Part shown: in pieces, positions 34,701 to 43,160 of the stretch
How positions within the stretch are numbered: position 1 is the first letter of the stretch
Layout of the letters: each line of letters starts with the position of its first letter
From: Symbiodinium natans
Lineage: Eukaryota > Sar > Dinophyceae > Suessiales > Symbiodiniaceae
Direction: 5' to 3'
DNA length: 64,000 nucleotides
Assembly: GCA_905221605.1 (NCBI GenBank)
Contig: CAJNDS010000023.1
Span: 40,001-104,000, forward strand
The notes under the pieces: model-generated
What the model saw: only the letters and a program-made list of their open reading frames with translations
What the model was told of the DNA's origin: nothing
Databases searched by the model: none
Translations under genes and position numbers: made by a program

Positions 34701-37028
34701 GTTGGACATGGAAGCCCCGGAGGGCGCGGCCCAGTTGGCAGGCAAGGCCGGCGTCCCTCCCGAGGTCGTCAGGTTGTGGACCATGTCGCAGCTGGCTCCT
34801 TTCTTGCACGACCCATTCTTGGAGAAAAAGGGGCAAACAGTGCCTGGTGGCTTTGCCGCGCCTTTGGCCGCAGCCTTAGGCTTTGCGCTGGCCTTTGCCT
34901 TGCCACCTCCCTTCCCTTTGCCCTTGCCTTTCGCCGTGGCAAAGGTTTGGTCACCCTTCTTGGCCGCGAGAGCTTTTCTGCGAAGCTCCTTGTCGTGGCT
35001 GTACGGGCAGGCATCCCCTTTCGGGCAATTCCCGTGGTCGCGAAAGTGGAAGCAGATCTTCTTGTCCGCTCCTTTGCCAGCTCCCTTCGACGCAGCGGCA
35101 AACGTGTGATCCGCGCCAGCCTTGGCCGCGGCAGCTGCTCCCTTCGCAGCAGCCTTCGCGGCGGCCTTGAGGCTCCGAATCTCCTTCTGAGCCTCGGCTA
35201 GCGCGACCGACGGGTCCGCGCTTGGAGAGCCGGTCGTGGAGTACACAGAGTGGGAAACAGCACGGTGCGCTGCTTCCCTCTGTTCGTACTCCAAGACGAC
35301 TTTGTGGCTCTCCTCCCAAGTCTGCGGCCCTCTCAGCCCGCCGTCCTTGGGATCGCCGGGCCACAACCGCTTGTCGTTACGTATCTCCTTTTGGAGATAC
35401 GGGGGCATCTTGCGGAGGTACGAGAGATACAACTCTCGTGGGGTCTTCCCAAGACCCACCGCCTCAAGGTCCGCGATCGACGCCTCAAACAAAGGCTCGA
35501 ATTGGTGGCCTGTGAGCTTGCCCTTAGCGAGGGAGGCATGCTCACCATCCACGCGGACTTCTCTTTCCTCCCGCGATTCCCCGAACATCAAGTGCTTGTT
35601 CTTGATGCGGTCGTACACTGCCTGTGGGTCGGAGAGAACCTCTCCCGACTTCCACGCTGCGCGGTAGGCGTTCGTGTACGTCTTCATGCGCGAGCCGCGG
35701 CAGCGCCCGCGTAGCGCTAGCAGCTTCTCGCGCGCACTCATACCGCGACAGTTGTTGGCGAGCGCGCAGACGTCCTCGAACTCCTCGTAGAATAGGACAA
35801 CGTCTCGCGCGTCCGACTTGTCGTCGGTCAGCGTCGGCCACGTGAGGTCAGTTTTGACCGTCGTTATGGAGCTTTGCCCGCCCCTTTGCGCTAACGCTTC
35901 TTTCAGCGCTTCAGTTTGGGCGGCGAGTGCGGCGGCGAAATCGCCCGCCGGGTTTTGGGACCCGGTCTGCGAACCTCCGCCGTCTGAACCTCGCTTCAGG
36001 GCTTCTATCTCCATCTCCAGCGCCGCGAGCTTTGCGCGCAAAGGGGAATCGCCGTCCGTCGCGCCCAGGTCACGGGCCGCGGAAGGACCACCTGCAACCT
36101 CGGCAGTGTGCAAACCTCCACGGTCCAAACTTACCCCCAACCCACTTGCAGTCGCAGGCTGTGGGAGCCCTGGGGAACGCGGCCCCACGGCTTCAACTGG
36201 CACATCGGACGGGGAGCTCCAAACCTTCTCTTGGCTCGAGCTTTCTTTTCCCCCTAGCGCGAGGATAAGCTCCCCGATGCATTGGATTTCACGCTGAATC
36301 TCCTCTGCGTCTTCGGGGTCCTCGCCACCGCGCAAAGCCGCGACCGAGAACCTGGTCCGCAGCCGACGGACCATCTTTGTCGGATGCCAGTCCCCGCCTA
36401 TCTTCGAGAACTCATCCGCAAGGAGGGTGGCTTTGGTGCTCAAGGCGTCAAGGTCACGGGAGCTCACCGTGACTCCATGCGCTTTGAGCGCGAGGACAAT
36501 CCGCGAAACGCGCGTCAAGTAGTCCGCGACCGGTTCCTGGTCTGGACGGAAAATCGCGCGCAGCTCCGCCTGCAAGCCCTCTGCGGTGCCTGGCACTGAA
36601 CCTGCTGTCGACGGCGGACCGGACGGTCCCGCCGGGCGGGACCCTGGTGCCGTAGCAGGGACATAGGCAGCACCGGTAGGGACCATGGCCAGCTCCCTAG
36701 CCGCGGCGCTGACGTCCACCCGCGGCGGACTGTCGCCTCCAGCGCCCGAGGCCTCAGGGACTAGCTCGGAGTCCTCTTCTTCTTCCTCTTCCTCCTCGTC
36801 CTCGCCTTCGGCGTCGTGGAGGAACTTCATGACCTTTCGCCAGAGAGCCGCCTCCTGCTCTGGCGTTGTGCTAACCCCATCCCGCTTGGACAACGGACGA
36901 CTGCCGGTCTCCCTACGCCACTTAAGCCAAGCGACGTAGCTCATCCGCTCGGGATAGGGAACGTCACCACCCTCGATCGCTTCGAGGAGGGTGACGCCCT
37001 CGGCCTGACCTGCAACCTCTGCGGACAT
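31638..37028 (-). CDS. Gag with two CCCH zinc fingers, protease, RT thumb and RNase H
   Basis: First ATG at 37028-37026 (MSAEVAGQAEGVTLL); a 39-bp duplication lies just before it. Gag: acidic stretch, then an alpha-helical capsid-like region (LTWPTLTDDKSDARDVVLFY to about residue 600), Ala/Lys-rich linker, then CFHFRDHGNCPKGDACPYSH (about 35056-34999) and CPFFSKNGSCKKGASCDMVH (about 34836-34777), both C-X8-C-X5-C-X3-H. Protease-like: ECMLDGCAGANHVTEELV near 34470 and GLILGGRALDC. A spacer with Cys pairs and one hydrophobic segment (IGVLSVLAAVTVLASVWG) follows. The frame then jumps to the RT thumb (KLLGHNIGRDGSSPDEERC, LHIQQFLGCANWLRGYLP, about 32790-32620) and RNase H (ADASGIAVGGSVVQM, LTPAQQNWP, CWTDHANL, SFSRNP, to ~32090). 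RT motifs 1-5 are missing between protease and thumb. Stop at 31638. Confidence 0.85.
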   Translation of the reverse strand: MSAEVAGQAEGVTLLEAIEGGDVPYPERMSYVAWLKWRRETGSRPLSKRDGVSTTPEQEAALWRKVMKFLHDAEGEDEEEEEEEEDSELVPEASGAGGDSPPRVDVSAAARELAMVPTGAAYVPATAPGSRPAGPSGPPSTAGSVPGTAEGLQAELRAIFRPDQEPVADYLTRVSRIVLALKAHGVTVSSRDLDALSTKATLLADEFSKIGGDWHPTKMVRRLRTRFSVAALRGGEDPEDAEEIQREIQCIGELILALGGKESSSQEKVWSSPSDVPVEAVGPRSPGLPQPATASGLGVSLDRGGLHTAEVAGGPSAARDLGATDGDSPLRAKLAALEMEIEALKRGSDGGGSQTGSQNPAGDFAAALAAQTEALKEALAQRGGQSSITTVKTDLTWPTLTDDKSDARDVVLFYEEFEDVCALANNCRGMSAREKLLALRGRCRGSRMKTYTNAYRAAWKSGEVLSDPQAVYDRIKNKHLMFGESREEREVRVDGEHASLAKGKLTGHQFEPLFEASIADLEAVGLGKTPRELYLSYLRKMPPYLQKEIRNDKRLWPGDPKDGGLRGPQTWEESHKVVLEYEQREAAHRAVSHSVYSTTGSPSADPSVALAEAQKEIRSLKAAAKAAAKGAAAAAKAGADHTFAAASKGAGKGADKKICFHFRDHGNCPKGDACPYSHDKELRRKALAAKKGDQTFATAKGKGKGKGGGKAKASAKPKAAAKGAAKPPGTVCPFFSKNGSCKKGASCDMVHNLTTSGGTPALPANWAAPSGASMSNPFAAFSVQIGSSGVQAGVSGAAGRAAVQQHALPLSKGGRDKFATLDDLPKDWWSLADNEPGGYQHRTVVQVLDRKVECMLDGCAGANHVTEELVVGMMNRAAELGIGTEDPGFPVVRLEKWVHPEYVHGIASGAPVPLKGAAVLRVTLLEGRTADDCRPNTEIFVRCKIAARGTSDWHGLILGGRALDCAGRMGLGFRPGPDFHVLDTLGIRMPRCEDHSKTRKDRAYAFEARLSSLDDASCTEPGCGSRELLRYDGEEPLELSPGDGVLVPVVREPGVSAEGSLSEVVLPVECGVEAVPGLWPTGEGKGFVLLAAQECDHSLQPGEVVAEVRSGLVSTAACGCGAVETVFESEPSPQACADCGVAVASVDHDPCFACGSASRAAARSFQGCSSCARSFGRLRTGARIGVLSVLAAVTVLASVWGGSGPVGRPVEEPGVLTCLDHLPSVDSWWEAPGGYASVWGRRPAQKDLGTLAVEKAPYETCLLQRVGEAWRLWDTRDLRVAESVACSDEVPVTERLAVFRTRKGPRWAGWRKGSATAGRGASDAVRPADAVDTARCPSYHIVESWDIEKMIEEPPTDYYYEKLAADMRARHPKACPHLLDHLVSLEGFLDKSILFGFSFGISKAEVCVSKGKLLGHNIGRDGSSPDEERCQAVIDFPPLWEKLHIQQFLGCANWLRGYLPVEYGHAAKILGQWQKPGAVFPEGGLGSAATEGCKAFKAIKRMMQNRINLATFDEASAADGSCPLEQIADASGIAVGGSVVQMTRDLSQLKVLMTHSKSLTPAQQNWPPLIQEAFAQLEVKRATRRMFGSIRTLCWTDHANLTRAQTSDIGMDPKLVRWVAEILMDGSEIRSLSGRSATLGDSFSRNPKDRDALLAARTKDLEGLSGQLRGFDLDQYLGEGTEGDGPVPWAVGNDAVPEPAGRVQAAAVPMCVVAALPVRVMVVFDYARWKEQDAELTEIRRVFQASLPGISVAVRGCWGPFEDTDGLASHFDCGAGRLAGTKKIKRIRVDLLCQGS

Positions 37029-37191
37029 CGCCGCGCCTTGGTTAGCAGGCCGCAGGCGTGGCACACGAAGCGCCGCGCCTTGGTTAACAGGCCGCAAGCG
37101 TGGCACACAGTCCACGCGTCCAGGTCACGGACCGCGACAGACAAGCAAAGCAATGCTTGCCCACTCGGGCCGTAGGCACAAGAGCTGTACG

Positions 37192-37211
37192 TTTCCCAGA
37201 ACAGCCCCCAA
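37192..37211 (-). other. Primer-binding-site-like 20-mer, copy 2
   Basis: Identical to 25820-25839. On the element's strand the text is TTCACA-AT-TGGGGGCTGTTC, so a possible LTR end (CA) is followed after two bases by a TGG primer site, 163 bases before the Gag ATG. Confidence 0.6.
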
Positions 37212-37393
37212 TTGTGAAGTCGACCAGCACTGGACTTGCACTAAGCCAATGCAATCACAGCCCGGCCACGCTGTTTTACGACTTCGCGAGTTCAAGCACT
37301 TGTGCAGCTACGCCTGAGTGCGTCCGGTCGGACCGCACAGCAACCTAAGAGCTACTGTACGAAACTACCGTGCTCAAAGGCACAAGCTCGGTA

Positions 37394-37413
37394 CTTGAGC
37401 CAAAACATTGGCA
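37394..37413 (-). promoter_or_regulatory. Possible relic of the dinoflagellate spliced leader
   Basis: Reading the minus strand, GCCAATGTTTTGGCTCAAG shares its last 12 bases (TTTTGGCTCAAG) with the 3' end of the dinoflagellate spliced leader, preceded by GCCA with three extra bases. It sits ~180 bases upstream of the primer-site-like sequence of the retroelement, on the same strand. Confidence 0.35.
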
Positions 37414-37509
37414 TTGTTACGAATTGCAAAACTTCGCATGCAAAGGAAAACTACTACAGTACTGGCCCTGGCAGCTTTGCACATGCAGCGTGCGTGCATA
37501 GACCTGCTC

Positions 37510-38055
37510 ACAGTATGTACTATGTATTTTGTATTATATATTATATATTATATATCATATATTATATATTATATATTATATAATTTATTATACATATTAT
37601 ATATTATCTGTTATACTATATATATATATATTATATTTAACATTATATCATGTGTATATATATATATATACACACTTATACTTATATATATATACATATA
37701 TATATATATATCATTTCTATTAATATTTATATTTTCATATGGTCGTACATTATATGATATGTGTATGTATATAAATAAGTAAATATTAATATGAATAAAT
37801 AAATAAATATATATATATATATATATTTATTTATATTGCATATTGTATATTATATGTCATGTATTGCATATCATATATTGTATATTGCATATTATATACT
37901 GCATATAATGCATATTTAAAATATATAATATATAATATATACTGTATACATAATATACAATATATAAAATATATAATATTATTTGTTATTAATTAATTTA
38001 TTATTTATTATTCATTATATAGTATATTCTATATATTATGTAGTATGTATTATAT
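37510..38055. repeat. AT-rich simple sequence
   Basis: About 540 bases almost wholly of A and T, with (TA)n runs, ATATATTATA periods and ATAAATAAATA phrases. No coding potential. It could be a matrix attachment region or simply an expanded repeat. Confidence 0.9.
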
Positions 38056-38061
38056 ATTGTT

Positions 38062-38460
38062 CTTTGAAGCCATCGGAATGCAAAGAAAATGGAAGTTTTT
38101 TGCTTAAAACATGTAGAAGTAGAGTTTTTCCGATGGAAACATAGAGATAATAGAGGATTTCTCATGGAAACGTGAAGACAGTAGACGTTTTCTTGTGGGA
38201 GTATGAAGAAATAGAGGCTTTCCCATTGAAAGATCGAGAAACTAGAAGGTTTTCCAACCACTACCACCACTTCTACACATCGTGCGAACATTGTTTGCAA
38301 ATGGGGAGGGCTGCGCCCCCCCCAACCCCCCCGCTGTTTTTTTAAGCTGTGCAAAGCGTGCTGCAAAGCCAAGTGGGGGGGTGTGGGGGGGGGGGCTGCG
38401 CCAACCCCAACCCCGCCGCGTTTTTATCAAGCTGTGCCACTGCAAAGCGTGCTTTATGAA
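38062..38460. repeat. Composite unit: GGTTTTCC repeat plus G/C-run satellite, copy 1
   Basis: Begins TTGAAGCCATCGGAATGC. The first 200 bases carry ~30-bp periods of GAGGTTTTCC-TAT-GAAA type (short imperfect inverted repeats), then CATCGTGCGAACATTGTTTG, AAATGGGGAGG, GCTGCG and C runs. The pattern matches the SET-gene intron array at 15.1-16.3 kb. Confidence 0.85.
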
Positions 38461-38462
38461 TC

Positions 38463-38860
38463 TTGTTGAAGCCATTGGGATACTAAAAAGTTTGAGTTTT
38501 TCTTAAAATACATGCAAATAGAGGTTTTCCGATGGAAACATAGAGATGATAGAGGTTTCCTATGAAAACGTGAAGAAAATATTTTCTTGTGGGAATATGA
38601 AGAAATAGAGGTTTTCCTATTGAAAGATCGAGAAAATAGAAGGTTTTCCAACCGCTACCACCACCCACTACTACCCATCGTGCGAGCATTGTGTTTGCAA
38701 ATGGGGGGGGGGGCTGCGCCCCCCCCAACCCCCCCCTCCCCCCCCCCTTGCCCCCCCCCACCCCCCCCACCCCGCCTACCCCCCCCCCCACCCCCCCCCC
38801 ACCCCCCCCCCCCCAACCCCCCCCCCCCAACCCCCCCCCCCCCCCCCGCTGTATTCCAAG
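38463..38860. repeat. Composite unit, copy 2
   Basis: Begins TTGAAGCCATTGGGATAC, about 400 bases after copy 1, and repeats the same order: GATGGAAACATAGAGATGAT, GTGGGAATATGAAGAAATAG, AACCGCTACCACCACC, CATCGTGCGAGCATTGTG, then long G and C runs that grow to about 100 bases of CCCCCACC. Confidence 0.9.
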
Positions 38861-38957
38861 AGGAAAATGGGTTATTTTTTTTTGATGCTTATTTATTTCT
38901 TTTTTTATCCCTTGGGGTTATTTTTTTTTGATGCTTCTTTATTTTTTTTTTGATCCT

Positions 38958-39300
38958 TCACCCCCTCCTACTCCTCCTACTCCTCCTACTCCTCCTACTC
39001 CTCCTACTCCTCCTGCTCCTCCTACTCCTCCTACTCCTCCTACTCCTCCTACTCCTCCTACTCCTCCTCCTCCTACTCCTCCTACTCCTCCTACTCCTCC
39101 TACTCCTCCTACTCCTCCTACTCCGCCTGCTCCTCCTACGCCTCCTCCTACTGCTACTCCTACAACTTCTCCTACTACACCTTACCACTCCTCTTCCTAC
39201 TACTCCCACGACTCCTACTCCTCCTACTCCTCCTGCACCTACCAGTCCTCTCCTACTCTTACTCTTGCTCCTACTCCTACTCCTTCTTCTTCTTGTTTAA
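38958..39300. repeat. CTCCTA minisatellite
   Basis: Hexamer CTCCTA repeated about 40 times with CTCCTG, CGCCTG and CTCTTC variants increasing to the right. Frames give Pro-Pro-Thr or polyleucine, which I read as artefact. Confidence 0.9.
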
Positions 39301-40080
39301 GGTTCCTCGGGAGGCGTGATTTGGGGTTGGGCCCTTGCGGGTTCTTTCCGTGGGAGGCTGAAGTGCATGAAGTTGCTTCTGACCCTATGCCCTCCAACCA
39401 CCCCCCCCGCGCCCCCACAAGCTCTGCGAGGCCATGATGAATGGGGCAACCCCTTTGCGCATGGCTTGGGGTCGCACTACCAGCAGTCGGCTACGTGCGG
39501 CGTGATCAGGGCTACAACCAGATGTACAGCCAGGGATGCGACGAGGCCTCCTTGCCCTGAGGGTTTGGAGTTGAAGGCTAATGTTTGGGAACGACCATCT
39601 GTCTGGAGCATTGCTGGGCATGCTTTTCTATGCAGGTTCCTTCGTAGAGCAAGTCTTGTCCGGTGAGAGTTTGTGCCTGGAACCGAGCTGAGGCATACCA
39701 ACCAACCTGGAACAATGGCTGCGGCTATGCGCAGGCGGCCTTGAAGTGCTATGCCTGCTGTGTCTTTCTGCGTGCCCTGTGCCCTCGCCCCGTGCATCTT
39801 GATCGGAAGAGCTCGAGCTGATGCGCGCAGGGCAGCCAGCCATGGCAGCAGATGCAGCAGGAGCAGAACTGGATGCAGGCGCCGCCTTGCTGTCGGTCGG
39901 CGGAGATGAGCTGGGCGGAGATGAGCTGCGGGCCCCCGAGCTGCGCAGGCGATGGTTAATATCGGCGTGGAGCCGGACCAGTCCGGCGATGAGGCCAATG
40001 TATAACTTCTGGGGCTTGAGCGGTGCTCACCATGACGACGAGACACCAAAGCTTGCAGTTGGACCGGTTGGCTTTAATAC
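39300..40080. other. Possible exon fragments, no firm gene
   Basis: A frame at 39480-39560 reads GYNQMYSQGCDEASLP and another at 39838-39945 reads QQMQQEQNWMQAPPC. These look protein-like but lack consistent boundaries. They may belong with the modules at 40.2-40.85 kb. Confidence 0.25.
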
Positions 40081-40087
40081 TTGCTGG

Positions 40088-40088
40088 G

Positions 40089-40128
<40 letters not shown>
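40088..40128. repeat. Poly-G run
   Basis: About 40 consecutive Gs following GCTGGGC; the same GCTGGGCGGGG phrase recurs at 40481. Confidence 0.95.
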
Positions 40129-40189
40129 ATGGCGCGCAGGGGCTGCAAGGGTTGTCAGCATCACACCGACCAGCGCACAGAGAGCAGCC

Positions 40190-40856
40190 TGGCAGAAACC
40201 CGACAAGCTCTTGCGGACGATAACTCTAGGGTGGTGGCATGCGTGGCATTGGGTTCGTTGAGGGTGCGGTTGCAGGACACTCCAGCTAACTCGAAGCTGT
40301 AGCTTCCGGTGTTCAAGGCGTTCACATGAGCAGGATGTCATTTCTTGCCTTCCCTGTGCCTTTCGGGGGCCGGCAGGAAATGGAGAGCACGAGCGACGTG
40401 TCAAAGCGTGAGCTGGAGGACCTTGCCGGTTTCTGGATCTGACTTGACACGCTCGCGATATGTGATGCATCGCCTCTTGCTGGGCGGGGGGCCGGGGGGG
40501 GGTGGGGTGGGCTGGGGGGAGGGAAAGGCAGCCTGCAGGACACGCAGGCCAGTTGAACGGTTGAACGTGTGCAAGGCGTTCACATGAGAGCAGGATCTCA
40601 TGTCTTGCCTTCCCTGTGCTTTTCGGGGGCCGGCAGGAAATGGAGAGCACGAGCGACTTGTCAAAGCGCGAGCTGGAGGACCTTGCCGGTTTCTAGATCT
40701 GAGTTGACACGCTCGCGCCTGAGGCGAGTAGGGTACGTAATGATGCGTGATGCATCGCCTCTGGCAGGAAAAGAGGGACCAACACCAAAGAGAGGCGCAA
40801 GACCTTGCTCGTGACCTGAAGGACACGCCCTTTGCTGCACCTGCCCAGGTTCACAC
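40190..40856 (+). repeat. Tandemly duplicated exon-like modules
   Basis: Direct repeat of ~190 bp at a 260-base offset (about 40314-40488 and 40574-40770). Each holds an acceptor-like GGCCGGCAG, then 52 bases coding EMESTSDVSKRELEDLAG (copy 2 has L for V and a synonymous Arg change), then a donor-like G|GTTTCT. Related modules after GGCAG occur at 40196 (ETRQALADDNS) and 40768 (EKRDQHQREAQDLARDLKD). The text is coiled-coil-like. The reading phases of the modules do not join simply, so an active gene is not shown. Confidence 0.5.
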
Positions 40857-40978
40857 TTTGGGCATAGAGGCCATGTTCCGAGCTGCTAGCAGATCTTGTG
40901 TCTGCGTACAGCGTGACAGGAGAAGGAAGGTGACTTGAAGAAGCTGCTGCAGGGCCAAGAGAGGATCGAAGCTTCGCA

Positions 40979-41028
40979 AGAGAGGACCGAAGGTGCGGTC
41001 TCTAGAGAGGACCGAAGGTGCGGTCTCT
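40979..41028. repeat. 25-bp tandem duplication
   Basis: GAGAGGACCGAAGGTGCGGT followed by CTCTA, twice in a row; each unit has short complementary arms (GACCG and CGGTC). Confidence 0.9.
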
Positions 41029-41241
41029 AGGCTGGAGGCCGGGGGTCCTACCGGGAACAAGTAGAAACCCTTAATCCCCAGACAATACATAATGCCCTCT
41101 ATGTTAGGTTAGGATTAGGGTTCCTGACAGGGGCTCCTCCCATTTTCTCTTGACTAGTCCAACACTCCTTCTACTTACAAGAGACCCCCCTTTAGGGCAA
41201 ACCTCCATATCACACGCCACCTCTGCTGCCCTACCCCCTCG

Positions 41242-41345
41242 AGCGGGAGCAGAAACCCTTATTTCCAACCCACCCTCGGGAGCAGAAACCCTTATTTCCA
41301 ACCACCCTCCCGGCAGAGGAGAATGCGTTATTTCCAACCTCCCCC
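41242..41345. repeat. 33-bp tandem repeat, three units
   Basis: GGGAGCAGAAACCCTTATTT followed by CCAACCCACCC, twice nearly exact, the third diverged (GCAGAGGAGAATGCGTTATT). Confidence 0.85.
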
Positions 41346-41633
41346 CCGGCCCCGCCAGCGCCGCGAATCAGAGCTCCCAAGCCTTCAATAAGAATTGCGT
41401 ATAAATGGACGCAGAGCAAAATAATTATAACATTTAAAATTACAGTTCTACCATTCAAACGTCCATATACAAATATAAATATAAATACATATATATATAT
41501 ATATATGCAAATAGAAAATAAATACATATACAAATAAATGAACAAATAATATAATGCATATAAAATCTTTCACAAATAAGGGTTTCTCACAATGGTTTCT
41601 CCCGCCAGCCCTTGAATTAGGGCTTGGCACGTC

Positions 41634-42467
41634 GTGTCAGGCCCGGATAGAGTTCAGCGCTGGGCTGCAGCAGCTGGAGTCACCTTTCCACTGGTTCTGA
41701 AGGTCAGCGAAGTAAGTGGGGCGCAAACCGAAGTTACGGTGAGCTCGTTATCCTATGATGCGGCGGACTTGAAGCAGCAGCTCGCAAAAAGGATTGCCAA
41801 GGGTCCGATGCACTATTGCCTAAAGCTCTTCGTTGGCGAGAAGCAGTTGCAAGACGATGCCATCTTGCGATCCGCTGCTGCGGACCTGGTGGCGCAGCAG
41901 TTCAGTCTGCTCGTGGTGGTTGAGAAGGCTGCGCTGTTGGCGAACGGAGCCAGGAAACGGGTTGAAAAGGAGCTCAGGGAGCTTCAAGAAGGGCTTCCAG
42001 ACATCGGCGAGATGCTGCAGGAAGTTGTTTGGGAAAACCCTGGCCGACAGCGGATCGTCGCCAGTATCAAAGGCAAGCCCGGGACACCCTATGCAGAAGG
42101 GGTTTTCGACGTCGAGTTCGTGTGTCCTGTTGACTATCCTTTCAAGCCACCCAAGGTGTCCTTCCGCACGGAGATTTGGGCGGCACATGTTGGACAGGGA
42201 CGCATCAAAGGCATCAGAGACACCAGTGATGTTTGGAGTCCTGCCAACAGCATTCCCAAACTCCTTCAGGCAATCTACGAGAGAATGGAGAAGCCTGAGT
42301 TTATCCTTCCAATGTATCCACAAGAGCGAGACCGGGTGGATTTGCCAAATCCGGAAGCCGCTCGGCAGCTCCAGGACAACCCAGCAGAGTTTGATGCCCA
42401 GGCCAAGGAGTGGACCCGGCGATATGCCGCCCCAAGGCAGCAGCACGAGCAGCCTGAAACGGCCTGA
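41634..42467 (+). CDS. Ubiquitin-like plus E2-fold (UBC) protein lacking the catalytic cysteine
   Basis: A 278-codon open frame. Residues ~17-97 look ubiquitin-like (FPLVLKVSEVSGAQ, LKLFVGEKQLQDDAIL, FSLLVVVEK), a fold often put at the N-terminus of dinoflagellate proteins. Residues ~107-265 are an E2 domain: ARKRVEKELRELQEG helix, VVWENPGRQRIVASIKG, GTPYAEGVF, CPVDYPFKPPKVSF and WSPANSIPKLLQAI. The HPN tripeptide is lost (AAHVGQG), and in the place of xICL the protein reads GRIKGIRDTSDVWSP, putting Lys192 where E2 enzymes carry the thioester Cys. It should therefore not conjugate ubiquitin itself; a UEV-like adaptor role is an inference. No ATG begins the frame (first Met is 59; in-frame TGA at 41613), so a 5' exon or a splice near GTGTCAG|G at 41640 is likely. 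The domain itself is intronless. Confidence 0.75.
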   Translation: MSGPDRVQRWAAAAGVTFPLVLKVSEVSGAQTEVTVSSLSYDAADLKQQLAKRIAKGPMHYCLKLFVGEKQLQDDAILRSAAADLVAQQFSLLVVVEKAALLANGARKRVEKELRELQEGLPDIGEMLQEVVWENPGRQRIVASIKGKPGTPYAEGVFDVEFVCPVDYPFKPPKVSFRTEIWAAHVGQGRIKGIRDTSDVWSPANSIPKLLQAIYERMEKPEFILPMYPQERDRVDLPNPEAARQLQDNPAEFDAQAKEWTRRYAAPRQQHEQPETA

Positions 42468-43160
42468 GAGTCTCTTGTTTTGAGGTTTCCAGGGAAGCTT
42501 GCGAAGCGAGTGGAGGCCCAGCAAGCGAAAAGTTGCTCGTGTAACACGAGCACCGCTTTTGTACAGCCAGCAAGACGTGTTGGTGACCGCGCCTGGCCTT
42601 GTCTCCGAGAGGCGTGTCCCAAACACGCAGGACTCAAGGCTCGTACTTTCGCACCCGCTGTTGCGAAAAGCTCCGCTCTGGTCAGCCGACTTGTGCGGTA
42701 GTGCTGGAACAGCCAAACAAGAATGTACCTTCAAATGGCTTGCCGCAACTCGAAGCACCTCCTACATGTCCTGCATCTCATGCGAAATGCATCTAGGCCG
42801 CCTTCAACGGCCGCGCTTCAGAGCCTGGACCAAGCGAAGGAGGCCTTTGGGGATCCCAGAATGTCGGCCCTGTAGGCTTACCAGATCTGTGGGACTTTTC
42901 TGACATTTCTGACACTAGACACCGGTGCTAAGTGTGGTCACGCGAAAGAGCACCGACCATAGCCCGTTCAGTCTAGTGAGTCTAGCGGGCTTTCGAGTGA
43001 GGGAGTTTTTCAAGGTCATGGACCTCTGGCTTGTGTTTGTGGATGATCTAACGGATTATGTGGGAATCTTCACGCCAACGTTGACACCTCTGTTTCTGGC
43101 GTGCATACGAATCGTACGCTGTCTGGGAAGTTCTTCGCGAGTTTGGTCCCTAGAAACTGA
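42468..43160. other. 3' flank, no recognised gene
   Basis: Frames at 42499-42903 and 42925-43188 lack motifs. A passage at 42905-42990 repeats TCTAGTGAGTCTAGCG-like text. Confidence 0.4.

Larger units (their letters stand above)
26590..37211 (-). mobile_element. Rearranged Ty3-type LTR retroelement with a split reverse transcriptase
   Basis: Read on the minus strand: primer-site-like 20-mer (37211-37192), Gag with two CCCH fingers, protease, RT thumb and RNase H, a cysteine-bearing spacer, H2C2 integrase with D,D35E core, a methyltransferase-like domain, then RT fingers/palm with YVDD, cut off at 26620. All domains are in open frames totalling ~10.4 kb, with two frame changes (near 31.7 and 30.4 kb). 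RT thumb/RNase H upstream of integrase fits the Ty3 order, but the catalytic half of RT is displaced to the 3' end. No LTR pair could be identified. See the three component entries. Confidence 0.85.

Noticed and set aside
26590-37211. Simple circular permutation (integration of an LTR circle) to explain the split RT
   Set aside because: That would put Gag and protease after RNase H/integrase; here they remain first, so only the RT catalytic half (or the thumb/RNase H block) has moved.
38928-39437. Proline-rich frame
   Set aside because: Product of the CTCCTA minisatellite; the hexamer explains it.
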